Positions 33,231 through 44,034 of a stretch of 64,000 nucleotides of DNA are shown in pieces. Source of the stretch: Paramyrothecium sp. XJ0827 (lineage: Eukaryota > Ascomycota > Sordariomycetes > Hypocreales > Stachybotryaceae); assembly GCA_020881915.1 (NCBI GenBank), contig JAJFPB010000007.1, forward strand, positions 3,038,001 to 3,102,000. The letters run 5' to 3'. The notes beneath the pieces are model-generated. The model did not search any database and was not told the origin of the DNA. It saw only the letters and a list, made by a program, of their open reading frames with translations. Numbering within the stretch: the first letter of the stretch is position 1; the number at the start of each line of letters is the position of its first letter. A program made the position numbers and the translations under genes.

Positions 33231-34662
33231 CTTCCGCAGACTCTCTACCTCAGCATGCGTTGCGCGTTTTTTTCTCTTCCCTCGTGGTCCGGCACGGTGT
33301 AAGCCAGCGCGTTGCAATGCACCACACGTCCGCACAAGAAGTTCTTACCCGCGTCGCAAGCCCCGTCGTCGTTGTCGTCGTCGGGCCAGCGACGCCAGAA
33401 AGGGACGCACACAAACGCCAACACGTCCAAAGACGAAAAACCATCACGACCACGACCACGACGGCAAAGACGCTTCCTGCGCTAATGCAATGCGTCGACA
33501 ACTGGATAGCTCCTCAGTGAGTCATTGGGGGGAGGCCGGCCACTCATGAGGCCCAGGGCTGCATGGACTTGCGCAACCCCAGAACAAGATTGGGGAGGGC
33601 CCCCCTGGCTGGTGTCTGCACCACGCATCCACTCCAACCCCCTCCCATGTCTGTCCACCTCTATCCTTCGCGGCGCCTCTCTGGTGTTTTTCCTTTTTTC
33701 CTCGCTTCTCTTTCCCGACCGCTAGACTGACTGTCAACTTTTGCCCAGGGGTCTCCATGCGGCACCCACCCCACCACGAACATGAAGCCCACACCTTCTG
33801 TCTGCAAACCGGCTCTTGGATGCGTCTTCGCCCTCGACGAGCGTCGGCTGCCTTGAACCAATCACCGCGCCCAGGCCATGGGTTGGCTTTCTGCGCCTAT
33901 CCTTCCCGGACGCGGATCCCCACACACTCGCTTTCTTTCTCTTCCTAGCTCGGTCGGTGGTGGTCCCCGGTCCCACTGCGGCACCCCAGAACAACAACCT
34001 GCTCTCGTCCCACGTCTGCACTTACACGGCGTCGGACTTGCAGCGTGCCAGGCGAACCGCCCGCGCGACCACAACACGTCTTCTCTCGCTAGCTACCTTA
34101 GCTTCCCTTTTGTTTCCCGCATCTGGTGTCCGTTTCGCTCTTCTGCAGCTTCCATCCGGCTCCACCCTCTCCCGTCGTCTTGTCATGCGCGTTTCAGATT
34201 GATCCCCTCCACATGGTCGCTTGTCGTCTGGCCCGGGTCTGCGTCTGAGCCTCCATCACCACTCGCCATCAGCCGCCCAACCTGTCTCGAGGATAAGTAG
34301 ACGGCCTCGTCCTGCCAACCCACCATGTCTTCCTTTCCAATCATCTCATCCCTGTCCTCCTCTTTCCTTCTCCTTGCCCTCATCTCATCCCTTCCGCTCC
34401 CGCCCTTTCTTCAGCATCTGGTTATTACATGAAACTCCTTCTCGCTTTTCTATCTCTCCATCTCAAACGTCGTTATACAACCTAGACTCAGGTCATAACA
34501 ATTTCCCGACCTCAAAGCTTCACAGCGCCTATACACTATCGGCCAATTTTGGAACGACTGGCTCGTTCATTGGGACCCTCACCTCACATTACCGCTCATC
34601 TCATCTTTCGGGGCTGGCATCCGACTTTCTAATTTCAAATCCCTTCACTCAAAACCATCAAA

Positions 34663-36466
34663 ATGTCTGCGTAAGTCTCACGCACTCCATCCCAGACCAC
34701 TCCACATCAACTTCGATGTGCCTTGAGATGCCCTCTCAAAAAGCCCTTGCCAGCATCTTGGACTGACCTGACCTGTCTGCTATAGTCTGGAAGCCGGCAT
34801 CGCCTTTGACTTTTCTTTCCCTTACACATCCATCGAACAGCCTTCGACACCCCCCACCATGGGCTTCAACTTTGATAGTGCTCTCTTTGAGCTGCCTTAC
34901 AACCCTGGTCACGGCCGTTCTTCTTCCAAAGGCTCAATCTACTCTGCCGTCTCCACGGTCGAGTCCACCCCAGACTCCGTTTGCACGCGCCTTACCACGC
35001 CTCCTCGTGCAAGCCCTCCCGTCCGCCAACATGGCCCTCTGCTGCTGCCCAAGATCAGATCTCAAGATCAAGACATGGGCTCCGTCGTGTCAGGCTACGC
35101 CCCTCAGCGTGCAACTCTGGTGCCCCGCCGAGCTTCATCAGCCGCCAAGCGCATCCGCTCCAGCCACACACGCAGCTACACCAACCCCGAGACATTGAAC
35201 AGCATTGCCTATGCCCACATGTCCTTCGCCAGCCAGCCAGAAGAGCAGACCTCCTCCAACTCGCTCCTTTGCTCTCCTCTGTCCTACGACCAAGACGCTG
35301 CCATTGCTCGCCGCGCTTCCAGCTGCAGTGTCGACGCTGCCACCATCGAACGCTATGGCTATCCCACCTACCGTCAGATGCCCTATGTCCCGGCTGCCCT
35401 ACCGGACTTCACGTTCCCAACCTACGCCCCGCGGGCTCCCTCACCTTTGAGCCTTGCTGCCACTCCGGATCCCACACCCTCGACCACCCTTGCTGCTTTC
35501 CTTACCGCACCGAACCCTGCTGCGTCTCTCGTCCGCACCATCTCTTTCCCCCTGCGTGACCCCAACACGAAGCACTTTTGGTGGGATGTCCGCAACATCC
35601 GGTCATGGAACGGCTTCAACCGCCAGTCTATCCTCTCGCTGCCTGGTGCTTCGGCCCTGCTCACCACCCCGGTGCCTGGCCCGTTACTCCCGCAGCCCTC
35701 GTTCGGCTCCCGCCACCCAGACACCGAAGCTGCCCTCCACGCCACCTACGCCAAGTACTACTTGCCCAAACTCAACTCGGCGCTGGCCATCTCCTCAAAT
35801 AGGCCTATGCACCTGTCCGTCTCAACCACTAAGACAAACGGCCTGAGCGACCCCCTTTTCATCGCCAACGCCGCCGGCGAGTCTGCCACTGCTGCTACCA
35901 TGTTCGGGGGCAAGCCCACTGCTCGAGTCGTTGGCCTCGTCAGGAGCTTTGATCGCTTCAACACGGGCATGCGTGTCGAAGGCAACATCAAGCGTGTTGA
36001 ATATCTGCGGGGCCTGGCTGCCCTGCACCACGCAATGCGCGAGCACGGCTGCCGCTATGGTTTCATTCTTACCGAGATTGAGCTGGTCGTTGTTCGAAAC
36101 GGCACTGAATCCACCCCGTTCTTCGGAGACCTCGAAGTCACGTCGATTCAGCTCGCCACGGCTGTGCCGGAGGATGAGTTTGCCGAGAACCTTGAGGATG
36201 TCCCCCTCACGGCCTGCCTTGCGCTTTGGGGGCTCTGCCAGCTTGCCGCCGACCAGGCGCCTGCCGGCCACGCCCACTGGCGAGCCGAGATCGGTGCCCC
36301 GGCCGAGGGCACCCGCCGCAAGGCCAAGCCACGGGACAACTGGATCCCTCAGCCGCAGCTCGCCGAGAAGCGCGAGGCGAAGCGCAGCCGTGGATGGGTC
36401 TGGCCCGAAGATGCCATCGGGAGGAAGGAGCTGGGCAAGAGAGGAGTCAAGTACGGCGGGGTTTGA
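34663..36466 (+). CDS. Conserved fungal protein of unknown function
   Basis: Exon 1 is only 8 nt (34663-34670, ATG TCT GC). It joins over a 115-nt intron to 34786-36466, giving 562 residues. The start is favoured because the CAAAATG context is good, the donor GTAAGT is perfect, and the joined N-terminus MSALEAGIAFDFSFPYTSIE stays in frame with the long exon. A start at 34859 is the fallback. The first 190 residues are Ser/Pro-rich and probably disordered. The folded part holds KHFWWDVRNIRSWNGFN, then a basic turn, EYLRGLAALHHAMREHGCRY, GFILTEIELVVVRNG and FFGDLEVTSIQLA. The last segment ends in a Lys/Arg-rich tail (RRKAKPRDNW, KREAKRSRGW). I do not recognise an enzyme family. The alternating Glu/Asp pattern in the beta-rich core faintly recalls PD-(D/E)XK-like domains of fungal proteins, which is weak inference. 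Confidence 0.78.
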
Positions 36467-36995
36467 TTTGTTAGCAAGGAACGAAAGAGGCGGCTGGAAC
36501 GCCTGCTTTGATGACGGAGGATGTTTACTTAATAATGAGATGAGTGCAGATGAGACAAGATGATTCATGCCTGAATGCTCATTCCACGGTACACAAGGGT
36601 TCAGGGAATTTGTTTCCAAGGAATGACGGCGTTCTGTTCACGATGATTTGTTCTCTGCTTCGGGAGGAAAAAGTACATATTATAACTTGTAATGAACATG
36701 ATATTTACTCGAGATAAGCTGCCAGTGCCCATGGTTCCAGTCTTTGTACGTGAAGCTCGTATCATGGGAACGAACAATAGAGCGTTGAATACGAAGCCAA
36801 GACCTCAATGCCGGCTGTACTACGTGTACGAAAAGAATCATGTTACCACAGTACATCTTCACCAATGATTGCCAAAAAACAGTGTGTGCAATGGGTATTA
36901 CATTTCTCATTTTACGTCTTCAATAAGTGCGTATTGCCTCTTATCCATTATCCCTGCTGCTTGGAGGATCGACCGAGACATCTGCTGTCGCCCAC
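36467..36995. other. Convergent 3' flanks
   Basis: This is 0.53 kb between the stops of the unknown protein (+) and OLA1 (-). It is AT-richer than its neighbours. No gene is seen. Confidence 0.5.
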
Positions 36996-38503
36996 TTAGC
37001 CCTTGGCAGCACCAGCCTTGATGAGCAAGATGTCTCCGTCCTCGACGACGTAGTCCTTGCCCTTTGTCATCATCTTGCCCTTGGCCTTGACTTCCGATTC
37101 GTCGCCAAGCTCCTTCAGGACACTGAAGTTGTACACAATGGCCTGGATGAAGGTCTTCTCGAAGTCGGTGTGGATAACACCGGCGGCCTGTGGGGCCTTG
37201 GTGCCGTTCCGGATGGTCCATTGGCGGACCTCATCTGCACCACTGGTGAAGAAGCTGCCCAGCTGCAGAGCCTTGCGCATCTGGAGAATGATCTTAGGCA
37301 GAGCAGATTCGGCACCGACGTTCTTCTGCTCCTCCCTGGACTCCTCCTCAGTCTCAAAGCGGGTCAAACGCTCCTCGTAGGACACCGAGATGGGGATGAT
37401 GGGGTCGCCGGCGGCGTGCTCCTTGATCCACTCCGCGATCTTGGGGAGGTGCTTGTTCTTCTTTCGGATGAAGTCCTTCTCCGACAGGTTCACCAGGTAA
37501 ACTACCGGCTTCGCCGTAAGCAAGAATAGTGGGTTGATGACCTCAACCTATTGACAGAGTTAGCCACCGCCAGTTTCACACTTGAGCAGTAACATATGTG
37601 TGCGAAGTTGCAAAAATCAGAATGGGTTTTTTGTCTCATGATGCACTCTGCGTTAGGTGAGGCAATCGAAGAGCTGGGTTTATAGATCAGGCCGAAAGGC
37701 CTTTTATCATCATAAAAAGCGAAATGATATGAGCACTGGGAGTAAAGATAAAGTCTTACCTCTTTGGGGGTCCAGTCACCCTTTCGGACGTCTTTGCCGT
37801 CTTGTAGCCAGGCAAGGATCTTCTCAATCATTTCTTGCTCAATGCGAGCCTTCTTCAGCTCCAAGCTCTGACCGCCCATGCGAGTCTTCTTCTTCTGGTT
37901 CTCGAGAGCCTTTTCGACAAACTCGATATCCTTAAGACGAAGCTCCTCGCTGATAATGTCCAGATCACGCGTGGGGTTTACGTCACCCTCAACGTGGATG
38001 ATCTCAGCATCATCGAAGCAGCGGACGACCTGGAAGATGGCATCGACAGCACGAATGTGTGACAAGAAAGCGTTGCCAAGACCAGCACCTGTCGAAGAAC
38101 CACGAGTCAAGCCAGCAATGTCATAGACCGTCAGGTTGGCAGGAACCTGAGACTTGGGCTTGTACTTCTCGACCAGCCAGTCAAAGCGATCATCGGGCAC
38201 GATGACACGGGCTTCCTCAGGGTCGATGGTAGCGTAGGGGAAGTTCTTTCAAGCTGTCAGCACCCCGGTTGAAGGGTGAGCGGCGGGGGGCTTCATACAG
38301 CTGGGTTGCCAAGGTTGCACTTGGTGATGGCTTGGAATAGTGTTGACTTTCCCACGTTTGCCAGGCCAACCTGCACGAGCGTTAGCGCAATCGCATCATA
38401 GGAACCCGAGGTCGTGGGGAGTGCGTACAATACCACTCTTCAAGCTGTTACCCGGTCGACCCAGGGGGATCTTGGTTTCAGCGACGGCCTTCTTGGGAGG
38501 CAT
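36996..38503 (-). CDS. OLA1: Obg-like ATPase 1 (YchF/OLA1 family)
   Basis: Four exons on the minus strand, 38503-38429, 38370-38299, 38245-37760 and 37547-36996, encode 394 residues, the family length. Introns are 58, 53 and 212 nt. The N-terminus MPPKKAVAETKIPLGRPGNS leads into the P-loop, split by intron 1 as KSGI|VGLANVGKSTLFQ. IDPEEARV, DRFDWLVEKY, switch II DIAGLTRGSSTGAGLGN and the TGS domain (YNFSVLKELG to the C-terminus) follow. The G4 position reads NLSE as in OLA1 proteins, which prefer ATP to GTP. OLA1 binds ribosomes and modulates translation and stress responses. The 212-nt intron has no in-frame stop on the sense strand, which is unusual among the introns here. Confidence 0.95.
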
Positions 38504-39455
38504 TTTTCTTGATTTCGCGTACGAGCGGTATGTGATAAATACGGGTACGGTTGAGAGGGATGGACCACGTCCAAGGAGTGCGGCAGAACTGGCTGCGCGG
38601 GGCGAAAAGAGGATGGCAGAAGTGAAGGAGGAAGAGGAGATAAGGAAAGACGTTTTGAGGGTTTGGGCTGTTACCAGCCTCAACGACCGCTCAAAAACTG
38701 ACAGACAGACTCTGCGCTTGGGGTAGGGCGACAGAGGTGCTACTCGGGAGCAAATATATAGCTCGTGGTGTTGATGTGGATGGGAGGAGTTTTGTCTTGC
38801 GATGAAATTTGTTCCTCCCCACCTTCCAAAATTGCAAGAATTGAGAAGCTCGAAGCGGAGACGGAAGTACTGCTAATCCGACCCAGGTACAAGGGATTCG
38901 GATGCCCATAAGTCTCCACCCAGAAGGTACCTAGTTTGAACACTCAATTCGCTGGCTTCCTGTTGTACACTCTAGGTCTAGGTTAGCGTCCGTAGGGCCT
39001 CCCTCGAAGCCTGGCTCTCCCCGCTACAAAGTACCAAGGGCTACGTCAGCCCCATCAATTAACTCCAGGCGGCGCTGCCGTAGCTCAATACCTTGGACTC
39101 CAGGCGCCGCCGCGGGAGTATTATAACCGAAGGCGGCGATGTCATCCGACCCCAGGAGCTTGAGCCATTGCCAATTCCACCATCAATCGGAAGCTCTAAC
39201 TCATTCATGTCTTCGTTATCAGCGTCACGGGATCATCTCAATTGCATGGTTTGACCAAATCGAACGCACTCATCGCTGGTGAAAGCCGCTTTATGCACAT
39301 TCACCCTCGCGTCACGTAGATCCGTCGATACGGCCTACCATTCGTCTAACGTAAACTCTGACAGTCCCATTCTCATTGCTACAATACACTTCGAACGCAC
39401 ACCTGCACCAAACTCACGGTCTTGTATACAACCAGGACCGACTCTCACACTCGCC
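38504..39455. promoter_or_regulatory. Divergent intergenic region OLA1 / PPPDE gene
   Basis: This is 0.95 kb between divergent starts. GAAGGTACCTAG occurs at 38923-38934. A Gly/Ala-free GC-rich patch GGCGGCGCTGCC and GGCGCCGCCGCGG lies around 39067-39115. No gene is supported. Confidence 0.5.
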
Positions 39456-40241
39456 ATGCCGCCTCCCAACGGTTCTGGTCAAGGTACGAGCAGGCACAGG
39501 TCGACGTTGTCGTTGCAGAAGACTGAAATCACAATTCATGTCTACGACCTTCTACCGGTAAGCCACCTTTGACAATCGAATGCGCTTGCCCTAACCGCGA
39601 TGCATTCGCAGGCCGGCAGACTCTCGTCTGTGTTATGGAACGTAGGAGCTTCTTTGCTGCACTCTGGAGTGGTGATCAACGGCAAGGAGTACGCGTATGG
39701 AGGACACCAAAGACGGGGATTGACCGGCGTGTATTGGACAAAGCCCGGAACCGAGCCCCCCGGTGGCACGTTCCGGTGCGAGATACTCCATGGATTCACT
39801 CTTGCCACTGAGGAGGAGATAGAAGCTACACTACGGGCTGCGTCCGACGAGTTTCTTGGCACCTCCTACAACATCCTCAAAAAGAACTGCAACCACTTCA
39901 CATCCTACCTTTGTCAGAGACTGACAGGTACTCCCGCGCCGGGATGGCTTAATCGTGCGGCGAGTATTGGGGTTGCGTTGCCGTGCATGGTACCAAAAGA
40001 CTGGATAGAACCTCCCGAGTACGATACCGCCGATGGCGAGCTGCTGGACGACGACGAAAATGCCAATGAGCAATCCCATATGCTCGGAGATTCAAGATCA
40101 CATCTCCTACATGACATGGAGAGAGATGACTGGCGCACCAATGACCAGCGATACACGGACCATAACAGCAGATGGGACGAAGCAGCCAGGGATGCAGAAG
40201 GCAGGCGGCTACCTGCTGCCGAAAGGGCACCCCAGCCTTGA
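39456..40241 (+). CDS. PPPDE-fold peptidase (DeSI-type deSUMOylating isopeptidase)
   Basis: Exons 39456-39557 and 39612-40241 (54-nt intron) encode 243 residues. The PPPDE papain-like domain spans about residues 22-150: VYDLLP (end of exon 1), catalytic His51 in LLHSGVVINGKEYAYGG, and catalytic Cys127 in KKNCNHFTSYLCQRLTG. GCRG-type insertions are replaced by GHQRRGLTGVYWTKPG. The C-terminal 90 residues are acidic, then polar, and likely disordered. Human DESI1/DESI2 and plant relatives remove SUMO or ubiquitin, or act as thioesterases. The substrate in fungi is unknown. It converges with uS11m, with 230 nt between the stops. Confidence 0.87.
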
Positions 40242-40471
40242 GAACGGCCGCCAGCCATGTCATGGCACTGCTTTATCATGATTTTTGCGCGAGGCGTTAC
40301 TGGCGTTGGGAGAGTCCCGGAATGAATTGTGGCAGGATACCCCAAAATTAGGGCCCTGATGCGAGTAAATGGTACAGGATACAGCTCTTCTTTACTGTAT
40401 TTTCTCAATCCTTATGATACATCTCGTACAAATAGCGCACGTCGCTCTTGCAGACATTCCTCAGCCTAAGT

Positions 40472-41191
40472 TTACAGACGTCTTCGCTTCTCACCCCTGG
40501 TTCCGCCGAATTTGATTCTTGTGTTGTCCGCCACTCTGATGATCTTGTCCCGCAGAATTTTACCTTCCGGGCTCATCAAGACCTTGACTGCTGCGTCTCG
40601 TCCCTGACCAAATCCACGCAGCACAACTTCAAGTCGTTGTATTTTAGGTGGCCATCCCGTGTGGATCATCCGTTCCAGCACGTATTTTGTTAAGGAGTAT
40701 GCAGCGTCGAACGTTCCTCGCCGCGACTTCTTGAAGCCAATGTTTCCGCATGACATGGAAATGATCGGCTCTCGATTGGGTTTCGTGCACGTGATGTGCG
40801 TGTTGTGCCTGTGAGAATAGATGTGGAAGTGGTATGGCTCAATTTCGTCCTCAGGTACCGTCAGGGTCTGTTCACCCGGATGAGTGAGTGATCGCGTGTC
40901 TACACTCGAGGAATTGAGAGTGGCGGAATCAAGGGTCTTCGAGATGAACTCCATGGTGAGGGGATTGGAAGATTGATTGGTCGCATTCTGGGGAGAACCG
41001 TAGAGACTGTCGAGCAGATTGGTCGTGGCTGATCTCTCCCGGACCTTCTTGGGTGCAGGGGGTTGATCCGGCTGGTTCTCCCATCGTGCAGGTGTGCTGG
41101 ACAAGGAGCGGTAAAATGATTTGGTGACGGGCCCTCGAGGGCACTTAAAGAGTGATTGCGCCGCGAGGCGACTCGTCAATGAGCGGCTCAT
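40472..41191 (-). CDS. MRPS18: Mitochondrial small-subunit ribosomal protein uS11m
   Basis: A single exon of 239 residues. The start at 41191 (MSRSLTSRLAAQSLFKCPRG) gives a basic, Ser/Arg-rich presequence without acidic residues, as expected for mitochondrial import. A frame open to 41275 adds residues that do not look like a presequence. The uS11 domain occupies the C-terminal half: HFHIYSHRHNTHITCTKPN, SMSCGNIGFKKSRRGTFDAA and LEVVLRGFGQGRDAAVKVL, ending in the basic IKFGGTRGEKRRRL, the uS11 C-terminal tail that reaches the decoding-site rRNA. The linker between presequence and domain is poorly conserved. The yeast counterpart is Mrps18. Confidence 0.92.
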   Translation of the reverse strand: MSRSLTSRLAAQSLFKCPRGPVTKSFYRSLSSTPARWENQPDQPPAPKKVRERSATTNLLDSLYGSPQNATNQSSNPLTMEFISKTLDSATLNSSSVDTRSLTHPGEQTLTVPEDEIEPYHFHIYSHRHNTHITCTKPNREPIISMSCGNIGFKKSRRGTFDAAYSLTKYVLERMIHTGWPPKIQRLEVVLRGFGQGRDAAVKVLMSPEGKILRDKIIRVADNTRIKFGGTRGEKRRRL

Positions 41192-41438
41192 CGTGCATAC
41201 ATGACCGTGGTGATTGTATGCCGAATAGTAACGCCAATTTTTACGATAGAGATATCCGAGGACCGATACGGGCAAATCAAGGGTTTCACCGGCATTTTGC
41301 CGGTTCTCCGCCCGCCCATTCCGCTCTGCGCCGACCGGGCAAAATCAAAATTTCCTTCAGAGGCGAACGGCTTGTCATTCATTCCCCTCCCACGCCTCGT
41401 CGTTGCTCGACTGCATCGCGCCTTTGCTCGTTTTCAGG
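41192..41438. promoter_or_regulatory. Bidirectional promoter uS11m / TIM44
   Basis: Only 247 nt separate the two start codons, so both nuclear-encoded mitochondrial genes must share this promoter space. It contains an inverted-repeat-like CCGGCATTTTGCCGG at 41290-41304. The upstream leader of TIM44 is pyrimidine-rich. Confidence 0.6.
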
Positions 41439-43131
41439 ATGAATCCCCTTTTCAGAAGTGCACTCGGCACCGAAATTGCCCTCTCGCGGGCGTCCACACA
41501 ATTCCTTCAATCCCATGGCAGATCCCCTGCGTATCGGAGGTTAGCATCTCACCTCTCGCAGACTTCGCGACACGATGGCGCACTCCTCCAGCGGGGGCTG
41601 CTTCCTGGCACGATCAACGCTTCCCTACGGTCTCCTTTCCTACCATGCGAACTGCGTGCTACTCTCGTCTCTGCCGGTCAGGTGCGAGGATTTCACCTGA
41701 GCCGATCACTCCAAGAAGAATCAAAACCCAAACCAGCTGCGAACGCTTCCAACGCCAGCGAGCAATCCGACACGAAGGCAGCGTCACAGGATTCCGAGGC
41801 TAAGAAGGAGACCGAAGAGTCGCAAAAGAACGATGAGGCAGAGAAAGACGAGAAATCCACTGGCGAAGAAAAGCAGAAGGAAGAGAAGAAGGAGGATTTG
41901 CCCCCCCCTCCTCCTCATGGCGACAAGACCCCATGGCAAGTTTTCATGGAGACTATGAATACCGAGTTCCAGAAGTCGAAGGAGTGGAACGAGTCAACGA
42001 AGCAAATTGGTGCTGCTGCCCACCAGTTTTCCGAGAGCGAGTCCGTTCGCCGAGCTCGTGAAGCTTACGAAAAGTCGACGGGTGCCATTTCGTCCACGGC
42101 ATCTAGCGCTGTCAAGACTACCGCAAGCGCGATTGGCAAGGGTGCTGCTTGGACATGGGAGACTCCTGTAGTCAAGGGTGTTCGAAAAGTTGCAGGCGTT
42201 ACTGGTGACGCTGTGGATAAGGCCACCAAGCCGATCCGAGACACCGAAGCTTACAAAAATGTCAAAAAAGTGATTGACGACGGCAGCTCATCGCGATATG
42301 GCGGATGGGTGGAAAAGGAAGAGCGTCGGAAGCGAAGAGAGCTACGAGAGAAGGAACTGGGGATCGACGGCAACAAAGTCATGCAGGAAGACCCTAAGTA
42401 TGTTCACAACGCTCCACTGAGTCATTTTCAAGCATCACATCTAACAGATTCACAGTGCCGGAACCAACGTGACCCTCCACAAGGATGCTGCTTGGAAAGA
42501 GGCGTGGAGAGACTTCCGAGATAGCAATAAGATGATGCAAGGTATCTTCAGCATGAAGGGAAAATACGAAGAGTCGGAGAACCCACTTGTTTCGACAGCG
42601 CGAAGCATTACCGACACCATTGGCGGCTTCTTTGCCGAGAACGAGACGGCTCAGGTTCACAAGAAGTTCCGCGCCATGGACCCTAACTTCTCAACGGAGC
42701 CGTTCCTCCAAGAACTTCGGGAGTACATCCTACCAGAGGTACTGGATGCTTACGTCAAGGGTGACACTGAGACGTTGAAGCTGTGGCTGTCTGCCGCCCA
42801 GTACTCTGTGTACGAGGCGTTGACGAAGCAATACCTCCAGGCGGGTATGAAATCTGATGGTCGAATTCTCGACATCAGGCACGTGGATATCATTCGAGCC
42901 CGCATGCTGGACCCTGGTGAGATCCCTGTGTTCATCATCACTTGCCGAACCCAAGAGGTTCACGTCTACCGCAAAGCCAAGACGAACGAGCTCGCTGCAG
43001 GTATGGAGGACAAGGTTCAGCTCGTGACCTACGCTATTGGCATCACCAGAATTCCAGAGGATGTCAACAACCCTGAGACGCGTGGATGGCGCATTATTGA
43101 AATGCAAAAGAGCGGAAGGGACTGGTACTAA
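41439..43131 (+). CDS. TIM44: Mitochondrial import inner membrane translocase subunit Tim44
   Basis: Exons 41439-42397 and 42456-43131 (58-nt intron) encode 544 residues. The first 85 residues are Arg/Ser/Leu-rich with few acids (MNPLFRSALGTEIALSRAST), a mitochondrial presequence ending near RGFHLSRSLQEE. A Lys/Glu-rich, Ala-rich disordered region (EETEESQKNDEAEKDEKS) follows, then amphipathic helices (RRAREAYEKSTGAISS) that bind mtHsp70 and Tim23. The folded Tim44 C-terminal domain starts near residue 365: DPNFSTEPFLQELREYILPE, LQAGMKSDGRILDIRHVDII and the end GWRIIEMQKSGRDWY. Tim44 recruits mtHsp70 to the TIM23 channel on the matrix side. Splicing restores EDPNAGTNVTLHKDAAW across the junction. 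Confidence 0.96.
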
Positions 43132-44034
43132 TTGACGATTTGGACGGGGATGCTAGCAATGCCATTTGATGGGCTTTGCAAAATTGTTATAATATGTGTA
43201 TAATATGTGCGAACCATGTGGATGATACCAGACTCGGGAGGTTTGATGGCATTTGGCGTCGGCTTCATGGCGAGGGAAAACACCGCTCTGCTTGCCTCGT
43301 GAGGAGGTCTGTATATGTACGACTGGGAAATTTTGGGAATAGAGACATAGAGAGCGAGAGCCCATCTGTATATCAAAGCACGTTGGCTACCCACCCTTGT
43401 TGGGAGGAACGTTTACTCAACTTGAGTCCAACAACACCCTAGCGCGAAGACTTGATGTTTTTATTCATTGAAATGGTTATCCCGGTATTCAAGAATTCAT
43501 GAGGCTGCTCTGCCCTCAGCAGGCTCAGTGTCTCGTGAACTGGCTCAATGCGGAGCGGCTTTTACGTATTTATTACTCCAATTGCGAAAATCTTCTAATA
43601 CACAGCGATTCATGCCTGCCTAAATGCAAGCAGAGTCTTGGTCCAGAACACGAATCTCAGGTGTGCTATATCAATGTTCGACATGTCTACGGAGTGACCC
43701 GTGAAGCCTGAGTGATCCCCCGAGGCAGCCCCCTAGAGACCCCTTCCACGTGACATTACGTTTTCGCGCGTCGCAAATCCTCCAGTGGCTGGCGCCCCGA
43801 TTAATGTGGTACCTCAGGGAGCTTCGTCAGTACCGGCTAACGGCCTCCACCAAGCCCGTCATCAGCGCTCCGCCTACTCGGCTTGTTGTCTGTCGCCTTG
43901 TTCTCGACCACGCAACAAATCAACCGGCTGAGCTACCACCAGGCCAAGTGTCTCCTCTGCGATTATCGTCAATGTCATCTGAGCATTGATCATTCTTCGT
44001 CGGTCTCAAGCCACCCCACTGTTAGAGCTCTACG
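43132..44034. other. Intergenic region TIM44 / VPS35
   Basis: This is 0.9 kb with the TIM44 3' flank and the VPS35 promoter. Short open frames on both strands have no recognisable content. No repeats are seen. Confidence 0.5.

Larger units (their letters stand above)
30947..34662. other. Long gene-free stretch with simple repeats
   Basis: This is 3.7 kb. Many overlapping open frames (31719-32183, 33214-33549, 33816-34300 and their antisense) arise in GC-rich DNA, but none has a domain, splice partner or codon pattern like the flanking genes. TACCTTAACTTACCTTA occurs at 33039-33055. From 33640 on the plus strand is pyrimidine-rich, and this is probably a long promoter and 5' leader of the gene at 34663. 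Confidence 0.45.

Noticed and set aside
33214..34300. Overlapping frames on both strands before the gene at 34663
   Set aside because: Low-complexity Ser/Pro/Arg products from a pyrimidine-rich leader, with no conserved motif.
35822..36619. Minus-strand frame of 265 codons
   Set aside because: It is a shadow of the conserved protein gene on the plus strand, with no domain of its own.
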